Assembly (NCBI GenBank): GCA_963849115.1
Contig: CAWKGK010000008.1
Coordinates: 248,001-312,000 of the forward strand
From: JACDAL01 sp963849115
GTDB taxonomy: Bacteria > Actinomycetota > CADDZG01 > WHSQ01
DNA length: 64,000 nucleotides
Direction: 5' to 3'
The position numbers were made by a program, and so were the translations under genes. This document shows positions 18,897 to 27,716 of the stretch, piece after piece (position 1 is the stretch's first letter; every line of letters begins with the position of its first letter). A model generated the notes under the pieces. That model searched no databases and was not told where the DNA came from. It was given only the letters and a program-made list of their open reading frames with translations.

Positions 18897-19652
18897 TTGA
18901 CCTCGCCCCAAACCTCGGGCCTGTTCACCGATTTCGACGGCACCCTCTCGCAGATTGTCCGCGTCCCGTCTCAGGCGCGGCCTCTCGCCGGTGTGAGCGA
19001 GCTCCTCGCCGAGCTCGCCGGTCGCTACCGTGCGGTGGTGGTGGTGTCCGGTCGCTCGGCCTCAGAGCTGCTGGAGTGGCTCGGGCCCGACATCGAGATT
19101 TGGGGCACGCACGGGGTCGAGCGCACTCAGGGGGGTGAGATCGTGCTGTCCGAGCAGGCTGCCGCCTTCGAGCAGCTGATGACGGACGTCGCGGCGGAGG
19201 CGGCCGCTTGCATCGACGCCGCGGATCTCGAAGGGGCGATGGTAGAGGACAAGCGCATCGTGCTGGGCCTCCACTACCGCAGCGCCCCGAACAGAGCGCA
19301 GGCGAAGGAAGAGCTCCAGCGCATTGCCCGAGAGCTCGCCGACCGTCATGGGCTGGTCATCGTCTCCGGCAAGGCCTCGTTCGAGCTGAGACCTCCGATC
19401 GAGCTCTCCAAGCGCGCGGTCGTCGAGCAGCGAGCCCGACAGCTCGAGCTGTCTGCCGCCTGCTTCATCGGCGATGATCTCGGGGACCTCCCCGCCTTCG
19501 ACGCCCTGGATGTCTTGGAGAGCGAGAACGTGGCCACTCTTCGAGTGGCCGTGGACTCCGATGAGGCTCCGGAGGAGCTGGTGCGTCGAGCCGATCTCGT
19601 GGTGGAGGGCCCGGCCGAGGTCGTCGAGTTGCTGCGCACCCTCGCCCGCTAA
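18897..19652 (+). CDS. otsB: Trehalose-6-phosphate phosphatase
   Basis: HAD-superfamily phosphatase removing phosphate from trehalose 6-phosphate; 251 residues. Motif I DFDGTLS is at residues 12-18, motif II is in VVVSGRSASEL, and the late Mg-binding motif is GDDLGDLPAFDAL; the cap domain between them is of OtsB type. TTG start at 18897, required to keep the N-terminal HAD motif. It faces otsA, whose stop lies 64 bases away on the opposite strand, so the two trehalose genes converge rather than form an operon. Confidence 0.93.
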   Translation: MTSPQTSGLFTDFDGTLSQIVRVPSQARPLAGVSELLAELAGRYRAVVVVSGRSASELLEWLGPDIEIWGTHGVERTQGGEIVLSEQAAAFEQLMTDVAAEAAACIDAADLEGAMVEDKRIVLGLHYRSAPNRAQAKEELQRIARELADRHGLVIVSGKASFELRPPIELSKRAVVEQRARQLELSAACFIGDDLGDLPAFDALDVLESENVATLRVAVDSDEAPEELVRRADLVVEGPAEVVELLRTLAR

Positions 19653-19657
19653 CCGCG

Positions 19658-19706
19658 TTCTGAGCGTCCGCCGATGCCCTCTTTGGGCACCCCGAGGCCC
19701 TAAAAA
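19658..19706. repeat. Small palindromic element between otsB and otsA (copy 2)
   Basis: TTCTGAGCG at the left and CCCTAAAAA at the right flank a central hairpin TGCCC-TCTTT-GGGCA. Ends and length match the element at 14150-14198 while the central stem differs in sequence but not position. It may also serve as a weak shared terminator for the converging genes. Confidence 0.4.
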
Positions 19707-19715
19707 GCGGCTGCG

Positions 19716-21182
19716 CTACAGATCGCAGGCGGGCGTGTCGGGTTCGTCGCCTGCCTGAACGCGAACCAGGTCGTTGATCTGCGATTCGATCCAGTGCGCC
19801 GGAGTGCGCCCCTCGGCCCGATCGCGCAGGACGCGGGCCCGGCGGGCGCGCTCGTCTGAGGGCATGTCGATCGCCCTGCCGAGGGCCTCGGCCGTGGCCT
19901 CGATGTCGAGCGCATCCGCGATGGTCACGGCCGCGTCACCGAGCTCCTCGAACGAGCCCGCGCCCTTGCTCAACACAAGAACCCCGTCCCTGGCGTTGAC
20001 CGCCGGTCCCTCCTTGGAGACCAGATTCATTCCGTCCATGATCGGGTTGACCAGCAGCGCGTCGTACTCGACCAGGGCGCCGATGGCACGGTCGTAGTTG
20101 TCCTCCAGGAACAGCTCGACTGAGTCCGGGTGCTCTTGGTTGATCTCTTCTACCGTTTTTTCGATGTCCTCGGTGTAGCGCCGGTACTCGGGCATCGAGT
20201 GGCGCGACGCATAGAGGCAGGCGATGAAACGAGCGCTGCCGCGCAGGTCCTCGCGTTTGTCCAGAAGGCGGCCGAAGGCCTGGAAACCCCTCACGATGTT
20301 CTTGGACGGCTCGGTGCGATCGGCGCGCACCACCAGAGGGCCCTCTCCACCGGAGCGAAAGCCCTTCGCCCAATTCCGGACGGCGTCACTGCGAGACCTT
20401 TCCTTGAGGTCGGTCGGGTCGGTCGGAATGGGATAAGCGCGCACCCACGAGCGCCTCCCGTCGTGGATCACCGAGCCCGAGGCCCGGTCGACCGCCGCGC
20501 CGATGGTCTCGCACGAGCGCAGAAAACCTTCGACCCAGGGAGTGACGTGAAAGCCGACGAGGTCGGCCCCGAGCATGCCCTCAACGACGTCCCGAGGGAT
20601 CGGGTCGGGCAGGCGCTCGAAGCCTTGCGGTCCGCACCACGACGAGTGGGTGAAATGAAAGATCGTTTGCTCGGGGCGAGCTCGTCGCACGTACCCCGGG
20701 GCCAGGGTCAGGTGATAGTCCTGAAACAGCACCAGGGTCTCGGGTTCGGCGAGGGTCAGGGCGGCCTCGGCAAAGCGGGCGTTGACGGGCTCGTAGCCCG
20801 TGGTCCACGCTCTCAGCTCACGCTCCCCGAAGCCTTTGATGCCAAGCTCGTCCCAGAGGCAGTGGACTGCGAACCACAGCATGCGGTTGGAGGAGTCGTC
20901 GTAGTAGCGCGAGTAGACAATGGGGTCGAGGTCCAAGAGGTGCAAGGAGTAGCCGAGCTCCTCCTTGAGACGTGCGGCGGCGCCTTCTGCGAGTGCCTCC
21001 TTGTCGGTCTCTGAGGTCGCGGCTGCGATCCACTTCGCCCTGTCTCCAAGCCGGCGAGCCACCGGATCAAGCGCTCCCGCCATCCCTCCGGCACCGCGAG
21101 AGATCCCGTAGTGGTCGCCCTCCTCGCGAAACGAAATCGGGCCGCGATTGGATACGAGCACCACGCTCAGGTCTTCGTCCAC
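19716..21182 (-). CDS. otsA: Trehalose-6-phosphate synthase (GT20)
   Basis: Retaining glycosyltransferase joining an NDP-glucose to glucose 6-phosphate. 488 residues; SNRGP near the N-terminus, QDYHL in the middle, the donor-binding segment RADRTEPSKNI and the late DGMNLVSKE motif place it in GT20. The start is GTG 21182; AAGGAG lies almost directly against it, unusually close, and an in-frame TAG four codons upstream rules out an earlier start, so a later GTG at 21164 is possible. Convergent with otsB. The nucleotide donor (UDP, GDP or ADP-glucose) is not evident. Confidence 0.93.
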   Translation of the reverse strand: MDEDLSVVLVSNRGPISFREEGDHYGISRGAGGMAGALDPVARRLGDRAKWIAAATSETDKEALAEGAAARLKEELGYSLHLLDLDPIVYSRYYDDSSNRMLWFAVHCLWDELGIKGFGERELRAWTTGYEPVNARFAEAALTLAEPETLVLFQDYHLTLAPGYVRRARPEQTIFHFTHSSWCGPQGFERLPDPIPRDVVEGMLGADLVGFHVTPWVEGFLRSCETIGAAVDRASGSVIHDGRRSWVRAYPIPTDPTDLKERSRSDAVRNWAKGFRSGGEGPLVVRADRTEPSKNIVRGFQAFGRLLDKREDLRGSARFIACLYASRHSMPEYRRYTEDIEKTVEEINQEHPDSVELFLEDNYDRAIGALVEYDALLVNPIMDGMNLVSKEGPAVNARDGVLVLSKGAGSFEELGDAAVTIADALDIEATAEALGRAIDMPSDERARRARVLRDRAEGRTPAHWIESQINDLVRVQAGDEPDTPACDL

Positions 21183-21265
21183 CTCCTTATCCTAGGCTGC
21201 CGTCGAGAAGCGTCGGGAGAGCCAGATCGCTTCTCGACGACATCCATTGAGTGGACGGTGATCTC

Positions 21266-22384
21266 GTGCGCATCCTGATCGCACCCGACAAGTTCAAGGG
21301 GACACTCACCGCCGTCGAGGTGGCGCGCGCCATGCGTGCAGGTGTGTTGAGTGCACTCCCGGACGCCTCGGTTGAGCTGTGCCCGGTCGCCGACGGGGGA
21401 GACGGTACCGCCGAGACACTGTGCGAGGCGCTGGGCGGGACTCGCTCATTCGCCGTCGTAAGCGGCCCCCTGGGCGCTCCGGTTGAGGCGCCGCTCTATC
21501 GGCTCGACGATGGGCGCGTGGTGATCGAGATGGCTCAGGCTTCGGGGCTGACGCTGCTCGAGGGGAAGAAGGACCCTCTGCGAGCGAGCTCGTTCGGGAC
21601 CGGCGAGCTCCTCGGGGCGGCCCTCGAACAGGCAGCAGGCGATGGCGAGATTCTCATTGCGATCGGAGGCAGCGCATCGACCGACGGCGGCACCGGGGCG
21701 GCCCGTGCTCGAGGATGGCGCTTCCTGGACGATGCGGGCCGGGACCTCGATCCGGGAGGGGGAGCGCTCGTCCACCTGGCCACGATTGACCCTCCCAACG
21801 AGACTCGGCGCGCGGCGATCACCGGCTTCTCAGACGTCGACAACCCGCTTCTGGGACCCTCGGGCGCGGCACCTGTGTTCGCGCCTCAGAAGGGGGCTTC
21901 GCAGGGAGATGTCGAGCTGCTCGAGCGGGGCCTCGGCGTGCTCGCCGAGCGGATAGCACAGGATCTTGGCCTCGATGTCGCGTCGCTCTCCGGCGGAGGC
22001 GCTGCCGGCGGAATGGGCGCCGGCCTGGTGGCCTTCTTCGGAGGATCGCTCGAGGCGGGCTTCGAGGCCATCGCAGCGGCGGTGAAGCTCGAGGCGGCAC
22101 TGGGTCGTGCCGACCTCGTGCTAACGGGCGAAGGTAGTCTCGATGAACAAAGCCTCTCCGGCAAGGCCCCGATCGGCGTCTCCCGCATGGCCGCCGCAGC
22201 GGGAGTGCCTTGCCTCGCCATCGCCGGGCGCGTCGCCCTGGAGTCTTCGAAGCTTGCCGAGGTTGGGGTGCTCGAGGCGATGGACCTGGTATCGGTGAGT
22301 GGCGAGCGCCGGGCGCTCGGCGAACCGGCGGCGGCCGTCACCGATGCCGTGGCCACCCTGCTCAGCCGCTATTTACAGCCATGA
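21266..22384 (+). CDS. Glycerate kinase, GarK/GlxK type
   Basis: Phosphorylates glycerate with ATP, feeding it to lower glycolysis. About 372 residues from GTG 21266, which yields the family N-terminus RILIAPDKFKGTLTA; GTG 21251 would add five residues with no better ribosome site. Other family signatures: VADGGDGTAETL, IGGSASTDGGTGAARA, and LTGEGSLDEQSLSGKAP near the C-terminus. It stands alone between otsA (divergent) and the AI-2E-family permease. Whether the product is 2- or 3-phosphoglycerate cannot be told from sequence. Confidence 0.92.
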   Translation: MRILIAPDKFKGTLTAVEVARAMRAGVLSALPDASVELCPVADGGDGTAETLCEALGGTRSFAVVSGPLGAPVEAPLYRLDDGRVVIEMAQASGLTLLEGKKDPLRASSFGTGELLGAALEQAAGDGEILIAIGGSASTDGGTGAARARGWRFLDDAGRDLDPGGGALVHLATIDPPNETRRAAITGFSDVDNPLLGPSGAAPVFAPQKGASQGDVELLERGLGVLAERIAQDLGLDVASLSGGGAAGGMGAGLVAFFGGSLEAGFEAIAAAVKLEAALGRADLVLTGEGSLDEQSLSGKAPIGVSRMAAAAGVPCLAIAGRVALESSKLAEVGVLEAMDLVSVSGERRALGEPAAAVTDAVATLLSRYLQP

Positions 22385-22475
22385 ATCAGAGGCGGCCTTC
22401 GCTCATCCGCTCCGGGAAGCTGCACGCCGGCCGGTCGAGTGAGGCAATGTCACATGGCGAGGGGATAATTGTTAG

Positions 22476-23738
22476 GTGATAAGCCCCGGTAACTCGCGGC
22501 TGACCGCCGGCGAGCGCCTGCGCCGGGCGGGAGTGGCCGCGTGGTCGATTATCGGCATCCTGCTGCTCGGCGCCATCCTCGTTTGGGCCTTACTGAAGGT
22601 CAGGATCGTATTCCCGCCCTTGGTGCTGGCAATCTTGGTCCTGTTCGTGCTGAATCCCCTGGTCACTCGACTTGAGAGGTGGCGAGTTCCACGTGCGGCG
22701 GGCGCTCTGGCCAGCTACGTGGTCGTCCTGGGCGGGCTGGCGCTGGCGGTTCTGGCCCTTATCCCGATCTTGTCCCAGCAGGTGCAGGAGCTCTCGGACC
22801 AGCTCCCCCAGTTTCGAGATCAAGCGATCGCGTTCGCCGACGACAACGTCGCCCGGCTCGAACAAAGCCTCAACACGCAGATAGATACCACCCAGATCTC
22901 CTGTCTCTTGGGCTCCCCCGGCGAGAGCTTGACCGAGGTCCCCTCGCGGGCGCGCTGCGACGAGGTCACCGAGGACCTGCGCAACCAGATCGTCGCCCAC
23001 GCGGGGAGGATCACCGATATCGGCTCCTCGATCGTCGAGGTGCTGGCGATCTTCGTGATCGGGCCCCTCATCGCCCTTTATCTGCTGATCGATCTCCCGC
23101 ACCTGAGCCGCGACCTCAAGGGTCTGATACCTCCGAGCCATCGCGATGAGTTCGTCGATCTCGGAGGCAAGATTTCTCATGCGATCGGCGGGTTCTTTCG
23201 GGGACAGCTATTGGTGGCGTTGATAGTGGGCCTTCTATCGGCGCTCGGCTTCTATTTCATAGGGTTGCCGTTTTGGTTCGTGATCGGGGGCATAGCCGGC
23301 TTCTTCAACCTCGTCCCTCTGATCGGCCCCTACATCGGGGGCGCGCTCGGCTTTTTCGTGGGAATCGTCAGCGGGGGACTCTCTCTGGGCCTCAGGGCGG
23401 CCCTGGTCGAGCTGATTGTTCAGCAGCTCGACAACCACTTCATCAGCCCCAACATCATGCGGCGCACAGTCAATCTGCATCCGGTGACTGTGATTCTGGC
23501 TCTGCTCGCAGGTGGGGCCCTGGCCGGGTTCTGGGGTGTGCTTCTGGGCGTGCCCGCGGTGGCGGTGATAAAGGTTCTGCTCTCTCACGTCTGGAGCACG
23601 CGCGTGCTCGGGGTCGAGGTCACTCCTCATTCCAGCCGTAGGGAGGAGGCTTCGGCAAGCTCTCCCGAAGAAGCACCCGCCGCTCGTGACGGTCCCGGAT
23701 CAAGGCAGGAGCAGCTCGAGCCTCGAACCGGCCGCTGA
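22476..23738 (+). CDS. AI-2E/PerM family membrane protein
   Basis: Polytopic inner-membrane protein of 420 residues. Hydrophobic helices occur near residues 22-42, 45-60, 72-92, 190-210 and in a cluster at about 245-370, with a soluble segment at about 95-185. The GFFNLVPLIGPYIGG stretch and the end helix ALLAGGALAGFWGVLLGVPAVAV are family marks. Members export diverse small molecules or ions, so the AI-2 name need not apply. GTG start at 22476. The C-terminal 40 residues are polar and probably disordered. No linked regulator. Confidence 0.85.
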   Translation: MISPGNSRLTAGERLRRAGVAAWSIIGILLLGAILVWALLKVRIVFPPLVLAILVLFVLNPLVTRLERWRVPRAAGALASYVVVLGGLALAVLALIPILSQQVQELSDQLPQFRDQAIAFADDNVARLEQSLNTQIDTTQISCLLGSPGESLTEVPSRARCDEVTEDLRNQIVAHAGRITDIGSSIVEVLAIFVIGPLIALYLLIDLPHLSRDLKGLIPPSHRDEFVDLGGKISHAIGGFFRGQLLVALIVGLLSALGFYFIGLPFWFVIGGIAGFFNLVPLIGPYIGGALGFFVGIVSGGLSLGLRAALVELIVQQLDNHFISPNIMRRTVNLHPVTVILALLAGGALAGFWGVLLGVPAVAVIKVLLSHVWSTRVLGVEVTPHSSRREEASASSPEEAPAARDGPGSRQEQLEPRTGR

Positions 23739-23777
23739 GCGTCTCGGTCACTCGCCCGCTTGTGCTATTCAGGCAAG

Positions 23778-25037
23778 ATGAAGTACGTCAAGGGGCTTTC
23801 CTGTAAAGAATGTCATCGCGGCTATCCCATAGCCGCCCAGCATGTCTGTGAGTTCTGCTTCGGCCCCCTCGAGGTGACCTATGACTACGACGCGCTGGCT
23901 TCGGCGATCACACGGGCCGAGATCGAGGCCGGCCCACCCACGATCTGGCGTTACGCGTCCTTGTTGCCCGCCCCGGAAAAGCAGCGCGTGGACATAGGGG
24001 CGGGCTTTACGCGCCTGCGTGAGGCTCCCCGCTTGGCCGCCGAGATAGGCCTCGAGAAGCTGTGGCTGAAGCTCGATGGAGGAAATCCCACGCACTCCTT
24101 CAAGGACCGAGTTGTCTCGGTCGCTCTCAGCGCCGCTCGCTTCTTCGGGTACAAGGTGGCCGCGTGTGCCTCGACAGGCAACCTCGCCAACGCCGTGGCC
24201 GCGCACGCCAGCGCCACCGGGATGTCGAGCGTTGTGTTCATCCCCTCAGACCTCGAGGCGGGAAAGATCGGGGCCACTACGGTCTATGGGGGCAAGGTCG
24301 TGGCGATCGAGGGTTCCTACGACGACGCAAACCGGCTCTGTGCCGAGCTGGCCGGGAGCCGGCCGTGGGCATTCGTCAACGTGAACGTGCGGCCGTACTA
24401 CTCAGAGGGCTCGAAGACGCTCGGGTTCGAGGTCGCCGAGCAACTCGGTTGGCGCTGCCCCGATGCGATTGTCGTGCCGCTGGCATCGGGCTCTCTTTAC
24501 ACGAAGGTTTCGAAGGGGCTCACCGAGCTGCACCGCGTCGGTTTGCTTCCCGATGCTCCACATACCGTTCTTCACGGTGCTCAGGCCGAGGGCTGTTCGC
24601 CAATTGCTGCCGCCTTCGAGGCGGGACTTGATGATGTGGCGCCGGTGCGGCCTCGCACGGTAGCGCGCTCGCTGGCGATAGGGAACCCCGCCGATGGCGT
24701 CTACGCGCTCGACACCGCGCGAGCAACAAACGGAAGCATCAGCTCTGTGTCCGAACAACGGATCATTGATGGGATGAAGTTACTGGCTCGCACTGAGGGC
24801 GTCTTCACCGAGACGGCTGGGGGCGTGGCCGTTTCTGCGCTCGAGCAGCTGGTGTCGCGAGGTTCGATCGCCCCCACGGACGAAGCCGTGGTGCTGATTA
24901 CCGGAATCGGGCTCAAGACCCTCGAAGCATTGGGCAAGCCCGAACCTACTCATCGCATCTATCCTTCGGTCGAGGATGTCGACCGCATCTTCGACGAGCC
25001 GTCGGTTGTTCTGATACCCGAGCAGGTAGAGGCATAG
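23778..25037 (+). CDS. thrC: Threonine synthase
   Basis: PLP enzyme turning O-phosphohomoserine into threonine. About 419 residues from ATG 23778; TTG 23760 is in frame but has no advantage. The N-terminus is a zinc-ribbon-like segment with CKEC and CEFC, as in many actinobacterial and archaeal ThrC. The PLP lysine is in THSFKDR, and the phosphate-binding loop is around ACASTGNLANAVAAHA. The stop overlaps the GTG of a ThiS-like gene, so the pair is translationally coupled, an association seen in other actinobacteria. Confidence 0.93.
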   Translation: MKYVKGLSCKECHRGYPIAAQHVCEFCFGPLEVTYDYDALASAITRAEIEAGPPTIWRYASLLPAPEKQRVDIGAGFTRLREAPRLAAEIGLEKLWLKLDGGNPTHSFKDRVVSVALSAARFFGYKVAACASTGNLANAVAAHASATGMSSVVFIPSDLEAGKIGATTVYGGKVVAIEGSYDDANRLCAELAGSRPWAFVNVNVRPYYSEGSKTLGFEVAEQLGWRCPDAIVVPLASGSLYTKVSKGLTELHRVGLLPDAPHTVLHGAQAEGCSPIAAAFEAGLDDVAPVRPRTVARSLAIGNPADGVYALDTARATNGSISSVSEQRIIDGMKLLARTEGVFTETAGGVAVSALEQLVSRGSIAPTDEAVVLITGIGLKTLEALGKPEPTHRIYPSVEDVDRIFDEPSVVLIPEQVEA

Positions 25038-25321
25038 TGGCCACAAACCGGGTCAAGATCCCAACCCAGCTCCGCTCGCTCACCGAGGATGCACCCGAAG
25101 TAGAGGCGCAGGGTGGGACGGTCTCAGAGATCGTCGACGACTTGGAGGCTCGCTACCCCGGGCTGAAGGAACGGCTCATGGACGACTCCGGCAAGCTGCG
25201 CAGGTTCGTCAACATCTATGTAAACGACGAGGACGTCAGGTTCCTGGACGGCATCGGGACCGAGGTGCCCGACGGGGCCAGGCTGTCGATCATCCCTGCA
25301 GTGGCGGGGGGCTCCGCCTGA
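25037..25321 (+). CDS. ThiS/MoaD/CysO-family sulfur-carrier-like protein
   Basis: Ubiquitin-fold protein of 94 residues. Sequence pattern TVSEIVDDLEARYPGLKERL and the C-terminal IPAVAGG are those of CysO-like carriers that bear a C-terminal thiocarboxylate for cysteine synthesis. Two extra residues (Ser-Ala) follow the diglycine, so the tail would have to be cut by a protease such as a Mec-type JAMM enzyme before activation. GTG start overlaps the thrC stop. cysM and mec are not in the window, so the pathway assignment is inferred. Confidence 0.8.
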   Translation: MATNRVKIPTQLRSLTEDAPEVEAQGGTVSEIVDDLEARYPGLKERLMDDSGKLRRFVNIYVNDEDVRFLDGIGTEVPDGARLSIIPAVAGGSA

Positions 25322-25403
25322 GCTGTCTGTCTTTGTCTGTTGGCTCCGCTCCCCGGTAACCTTTCGCTCCGTGAGGCGTCCCACAAGTAATCGAGGCGAA
25401 GGT

Positions 25404-25955
25404 GTGCGCGAATCCGTCCCGGCGGAGCTCCTCGAACGCTGTCGCAAAGGCGACGAGAGCGCGTGGGCGGAACTCGTGCGGGCCACGCAGCGGGAGGTGT
25501 ACACGCTGTGCCTTCGGATTCTGCGGAACCCCGACGACGCCGCCGAGGCAACTCAGGACGCTTATGTGCGGGCATGGAAGGGACTGAAGAGTTTCCGAGG
25601 CGAGGCGTCGTTCACCACGTGGCTTTATCGAGTGGCCTCCAATGCGGCCATCTCGAAGCAACGGAGCAGGAAACGTAGGCGTGAGCATGAGGTCACGAGC
25701 GACGACGAAATGCTCGCTCTGCTCCCGTCGGGCGAATCGACCGAGGACCGAGCGGGCGTCCGCGCCGAGCTCGAAACCCTCGAGCGGGCGCTGCGGGCGC
25801 TGCCCGAGCACTATCGGTCGGCGGTCGTGCTGCGAGATGTGTACGGGATGTCGATCGACGAGATCGCCGAGCAGCTGGCGATCTCCGAATCGGCGGCCAA
25901 GGTGCGGGTGCACCGGGGTCGCAAGAGGCTGAAGGAAATGGTGTTCCCGGGCTAA
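25404..25955 (+). CDS. ECF-type RNA polymerase sigma factor
   Basis: Extracytoplasmic-function sigma-70 factor, about 183 residues from GTG 25404 (GTG 25371 would add 11; an upstream GAGG favours the later start). Region 2 is visible as DAAEATQDAYVRAWKGLKSF, and region 4 with its helix-turn-helix as YGMSIDEIAEQLAISESAAK. A putative anti-sigma factor follows 23 bases later. I saw no clear GGAAC...CGTC autoregulated promoter upstream, so target promoters cannot be proposed. Confidence 0.92.
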   Translation: MRESVPAELLERCRKGDESAWAELVRATQREVYTLCLRILRNPDDAAEATQDAYVRAWKGLKSFRGEASFTTWLYRVASNAAISKQRSRKRRREHEVTSDDEMLALLPSGESTEDRAGVRAELETLERALRALPEHYRSAVVLRDVYGMSIDEIAEQLAISESAAKVRVHRGRKRLKEMVFPG

Positions 25956-25978
25956 CGGGACCGAGTAGAGGAGAAACC

Positions 25979-26332
25979 ATGAACTGCGGCGATCTGCGGG
26001 GGCGGATGGCGAGCTACGAATCGGGGGCCGAGCCGACCCGTCGGGAGCTGCGGCACCTGTCGAGGTGCAAGGAGTGCGCCCGGGAGATGGCTCGCTACGG
26101 CCTTCTCGCAGAGTCTCTCGGCGAGCTGCGCACCCAGGTCCTCATGGTCCCCGCGGCGCTCGAGGCGGCCCTGGTGACCATCCCCTCGGCGCGTCCCCAC
26201 CTCCGGCCGGCGTCGGTCGTCACGGGTCACCTGAGGCGCAATCGGCGCAGTTACGCCTCGGGAGTGGCGCTGGCCCTGACCGCAGGGGCCGCCACCTGGG
26301 CGACCCGCGCCCGTCGACTCGAGGCGGCCTAG
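25979..26332 (+). CDS. Putative zinc-containing anti-sigma factor
   Basis: Small protein of 117 residues just after the ECF sigma gene, with a good GAGGAG ribosome site. The N-terminal part has the ZAS-type pattern HLSRCKEC (His-x3-Cys-x2-Cys) that binds zinc and contacts sigma; a C-terminal hydrophobic stretch (about residues 91-107, ending in WATRARR) could anchor it in the membrane. Position and domain indicate that it holds the sigma factor inactive. The signal released on is unknown. Confidence 0.8.
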   Translation: MNCGDLRGRMASYESGAEPTRRELRHLSRCKECAREMARYGLLAESLGELRTQVLMVPAALEAALVTIPSARPHLRPASVVTGHLRRNRRSYASGVALALTAGAATWATRARRLEAA

Positions 26333-26505
26333 CGAAATCCGGCTGCTGCCCGCATCCCCAGCTCCTGTGGGGTCGAACAGCAAGCTCGCCTCAAGCCGAC
26401 AACTTTTCCATGAAAGGAGCGCTGGGCGCTGCTGAGGTGGAGAAGTTCGACTCGGCCGGGCCTGGGTCGTCCCGCTCGGGTCAGTCGCCTAGACTGATAA
26501 TGCCC
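26333..26505. other. Gap before tRNA-Trp
   Basis: 173 bases without a gene. It holds a short hairpin CCCCA...TGGGG at 26355-26371 with no T-run and AT-rich TAGACT/GATAAT sequences just before the tRNA (26490-26501) that may be a -10 region, though no good -35 was seen. Confidence 0.4.
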
Positions 26506-26578
26506 AGGGCGGTAGCTCAGTTGGTAGAGCGCTGGTCTCCAAAACCAGTGGTCGGGGGTTCGAGTCCCTCCCGCCCTG
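26506..26578 (+). tRNA. tRNA-Trp (anticodon CCA)
   Basis: Acceptor arm AGGGCGG/CCGCCCT (26506-26512, 26571-26577) with discriminator G, as usual for tRNA-Trp; anticodon stem CTGGT/ACCAG encloses the loop CTCCAAA with anticodon CCA; T-arm contains GTTCGAGTC. CCA end not encoded. In many actinobacteria this tRNA directly precedes secE; here about 4.4 kb intervene. Confidence 0.95.
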
Positions 26579-26693
26579 CTCTGTGATGTCGCGGGGCATC
26601 GTGGACGGATGTCGCGGAGCATCGCGGTCAGTCCAGGTTGTCCTGAGGTGATGGTCACGGCTCGGTTCTCGCCGTTCCGGCTATCCTCGGAGC

Positions 26694-27560
26694 ATGCCCA
26701 AGCTCACGGCTCGCGAGCGGGCCCGTCTCCCCGACAGCGCCTTTGCTTACATCGATGAGCGCGGCCGGCGCCGGCTGCCGATCCACGACGAAGTCCACGT
26801 CCGCAACGCTCTCGCCCGTTTCAAGAGCGTTTCGTTCGAGAACGATGCGGCCCGGGACGGCGCCCGAAGACGCCTCCTGAACGCTGCGAAGAGGTACGGG
26901 ATCGTGCCCGTTGGGTTCATCGATGGACAGCTGAAGTCGGAGCGCCTCCACGCGGAGACCAGAACCCGTCCGATTGAAGCGGCCTCCCTCCCCACCGGCT
27001 TCGTCACCTTCCTCTTGACCGACATCGAAGGCTCCACCGCTCTTCTCCGACAGCTGGGAGACCGCTATGCCAAGCTCTTGAACGAGATCAGAGGCATCAT
27101 TCGACGGGCGGTGCTCGAGTCCGGGGGCTGGGAGATAGACGCCAGAGCCGACGAGTTCTTTGCGGTTTTCGAGGCCCCCGAGAAGTCCATCGAAGCCGCG
27201 GTGTCCATTCAGCGCACCCTGGGGAAGCGGCGCTCGCCCGGTGATCTTGAGGTTCGAGTTCGAGCCGGCATTCACAGCGGGCGGGCCACTGTGGCTGAGA
27301 ACGGATACATCGGATTGTCGGTCCATACTGCATCGCGCGTCTGCTCGTCGGGTCACGGAGGGCAGATCGTTGTTTCGGGGGACGCCAAGCTCGCCGTCAA
27401 GGAATCGTTACCGGCCGGCGTCAGCCTCCGCAGCCTCGGCCGCCATCGCCTGCGAGGACTCGCCAAGGCCCAGCAGCTTTTTCAGGTGGAAGGCGACGAG
27501 CTCCTCGCCAGCTTCCCTCCGCTCCGGACGTGGGAACCCTCCTCGCCAGAGCGGCAGTAA
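26694..27560 (+). CDS. Class III adenylate/guanylate cyclase domain protein
   Basis: 288-residue protein. Residues about 1-75 form a small charged domain (LPDSAFAYIDERGRRRLPIHD) of unknown role; residues about 100-270 are a class III nucleotide cyclase domain. The first metal Asp lies in FLLTDIEGST and the second in RADEFFAVF. Where the family often has the Asn of the Asn-Arg transition-state pair, this protein reads VHTASR (His, with Arg kept), so activity is uncertain. No membrane segment. It opens the signalling block after tRNA-Trp; the product (cAMP or cGMP) cannot be told. Confidence 0.85.
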   Translation: MPKLTARERARLPDSAFAYIDERGRRRLPIHDEVHVRNALARFKSVSFENDAARDGARRRLLNAAKRYGIVPVGFIDGQLKSERLHAETRTRPIEAASLPTGFVTFLLTDIEGSTALLRQLGDRYAKLLNEIRGIIRRAVLESGGWEIDARADEFFAVFEAPEKSIEAAVSIQRTLGKRRSPGDLEVRVRAGIHSGRATVAENGYIGLSVHTASRVCSSGHGGQIVVSGDAKLAVKESLPAGVSLRSLGRHRLRGLAKAQQLFQVEGDELLASFPPLRTWEPSSPERQ

Positions 27561-27716
27561 GTCTCGTCCCTTAGTGGAGAGTCGAGTGCCAGTAGCGCTC
27601 AGATCGGCTTGAGGTCGCGGGCAGGAATGCCCTGCTCATTGAGGGCCGAAGGATTTCGCCGACGCGACGGTGCAGCCGCTCGAGTGGATCCTGCGAGAGC
27701 GGCTCCCACGCCAGGC

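Noticed and set aside
25322..25403. Autoregulated ECF promoter before the sigma gene
   Set aside because: No GGAAC-type -35 with a matching -10 at the usual spacing was found.
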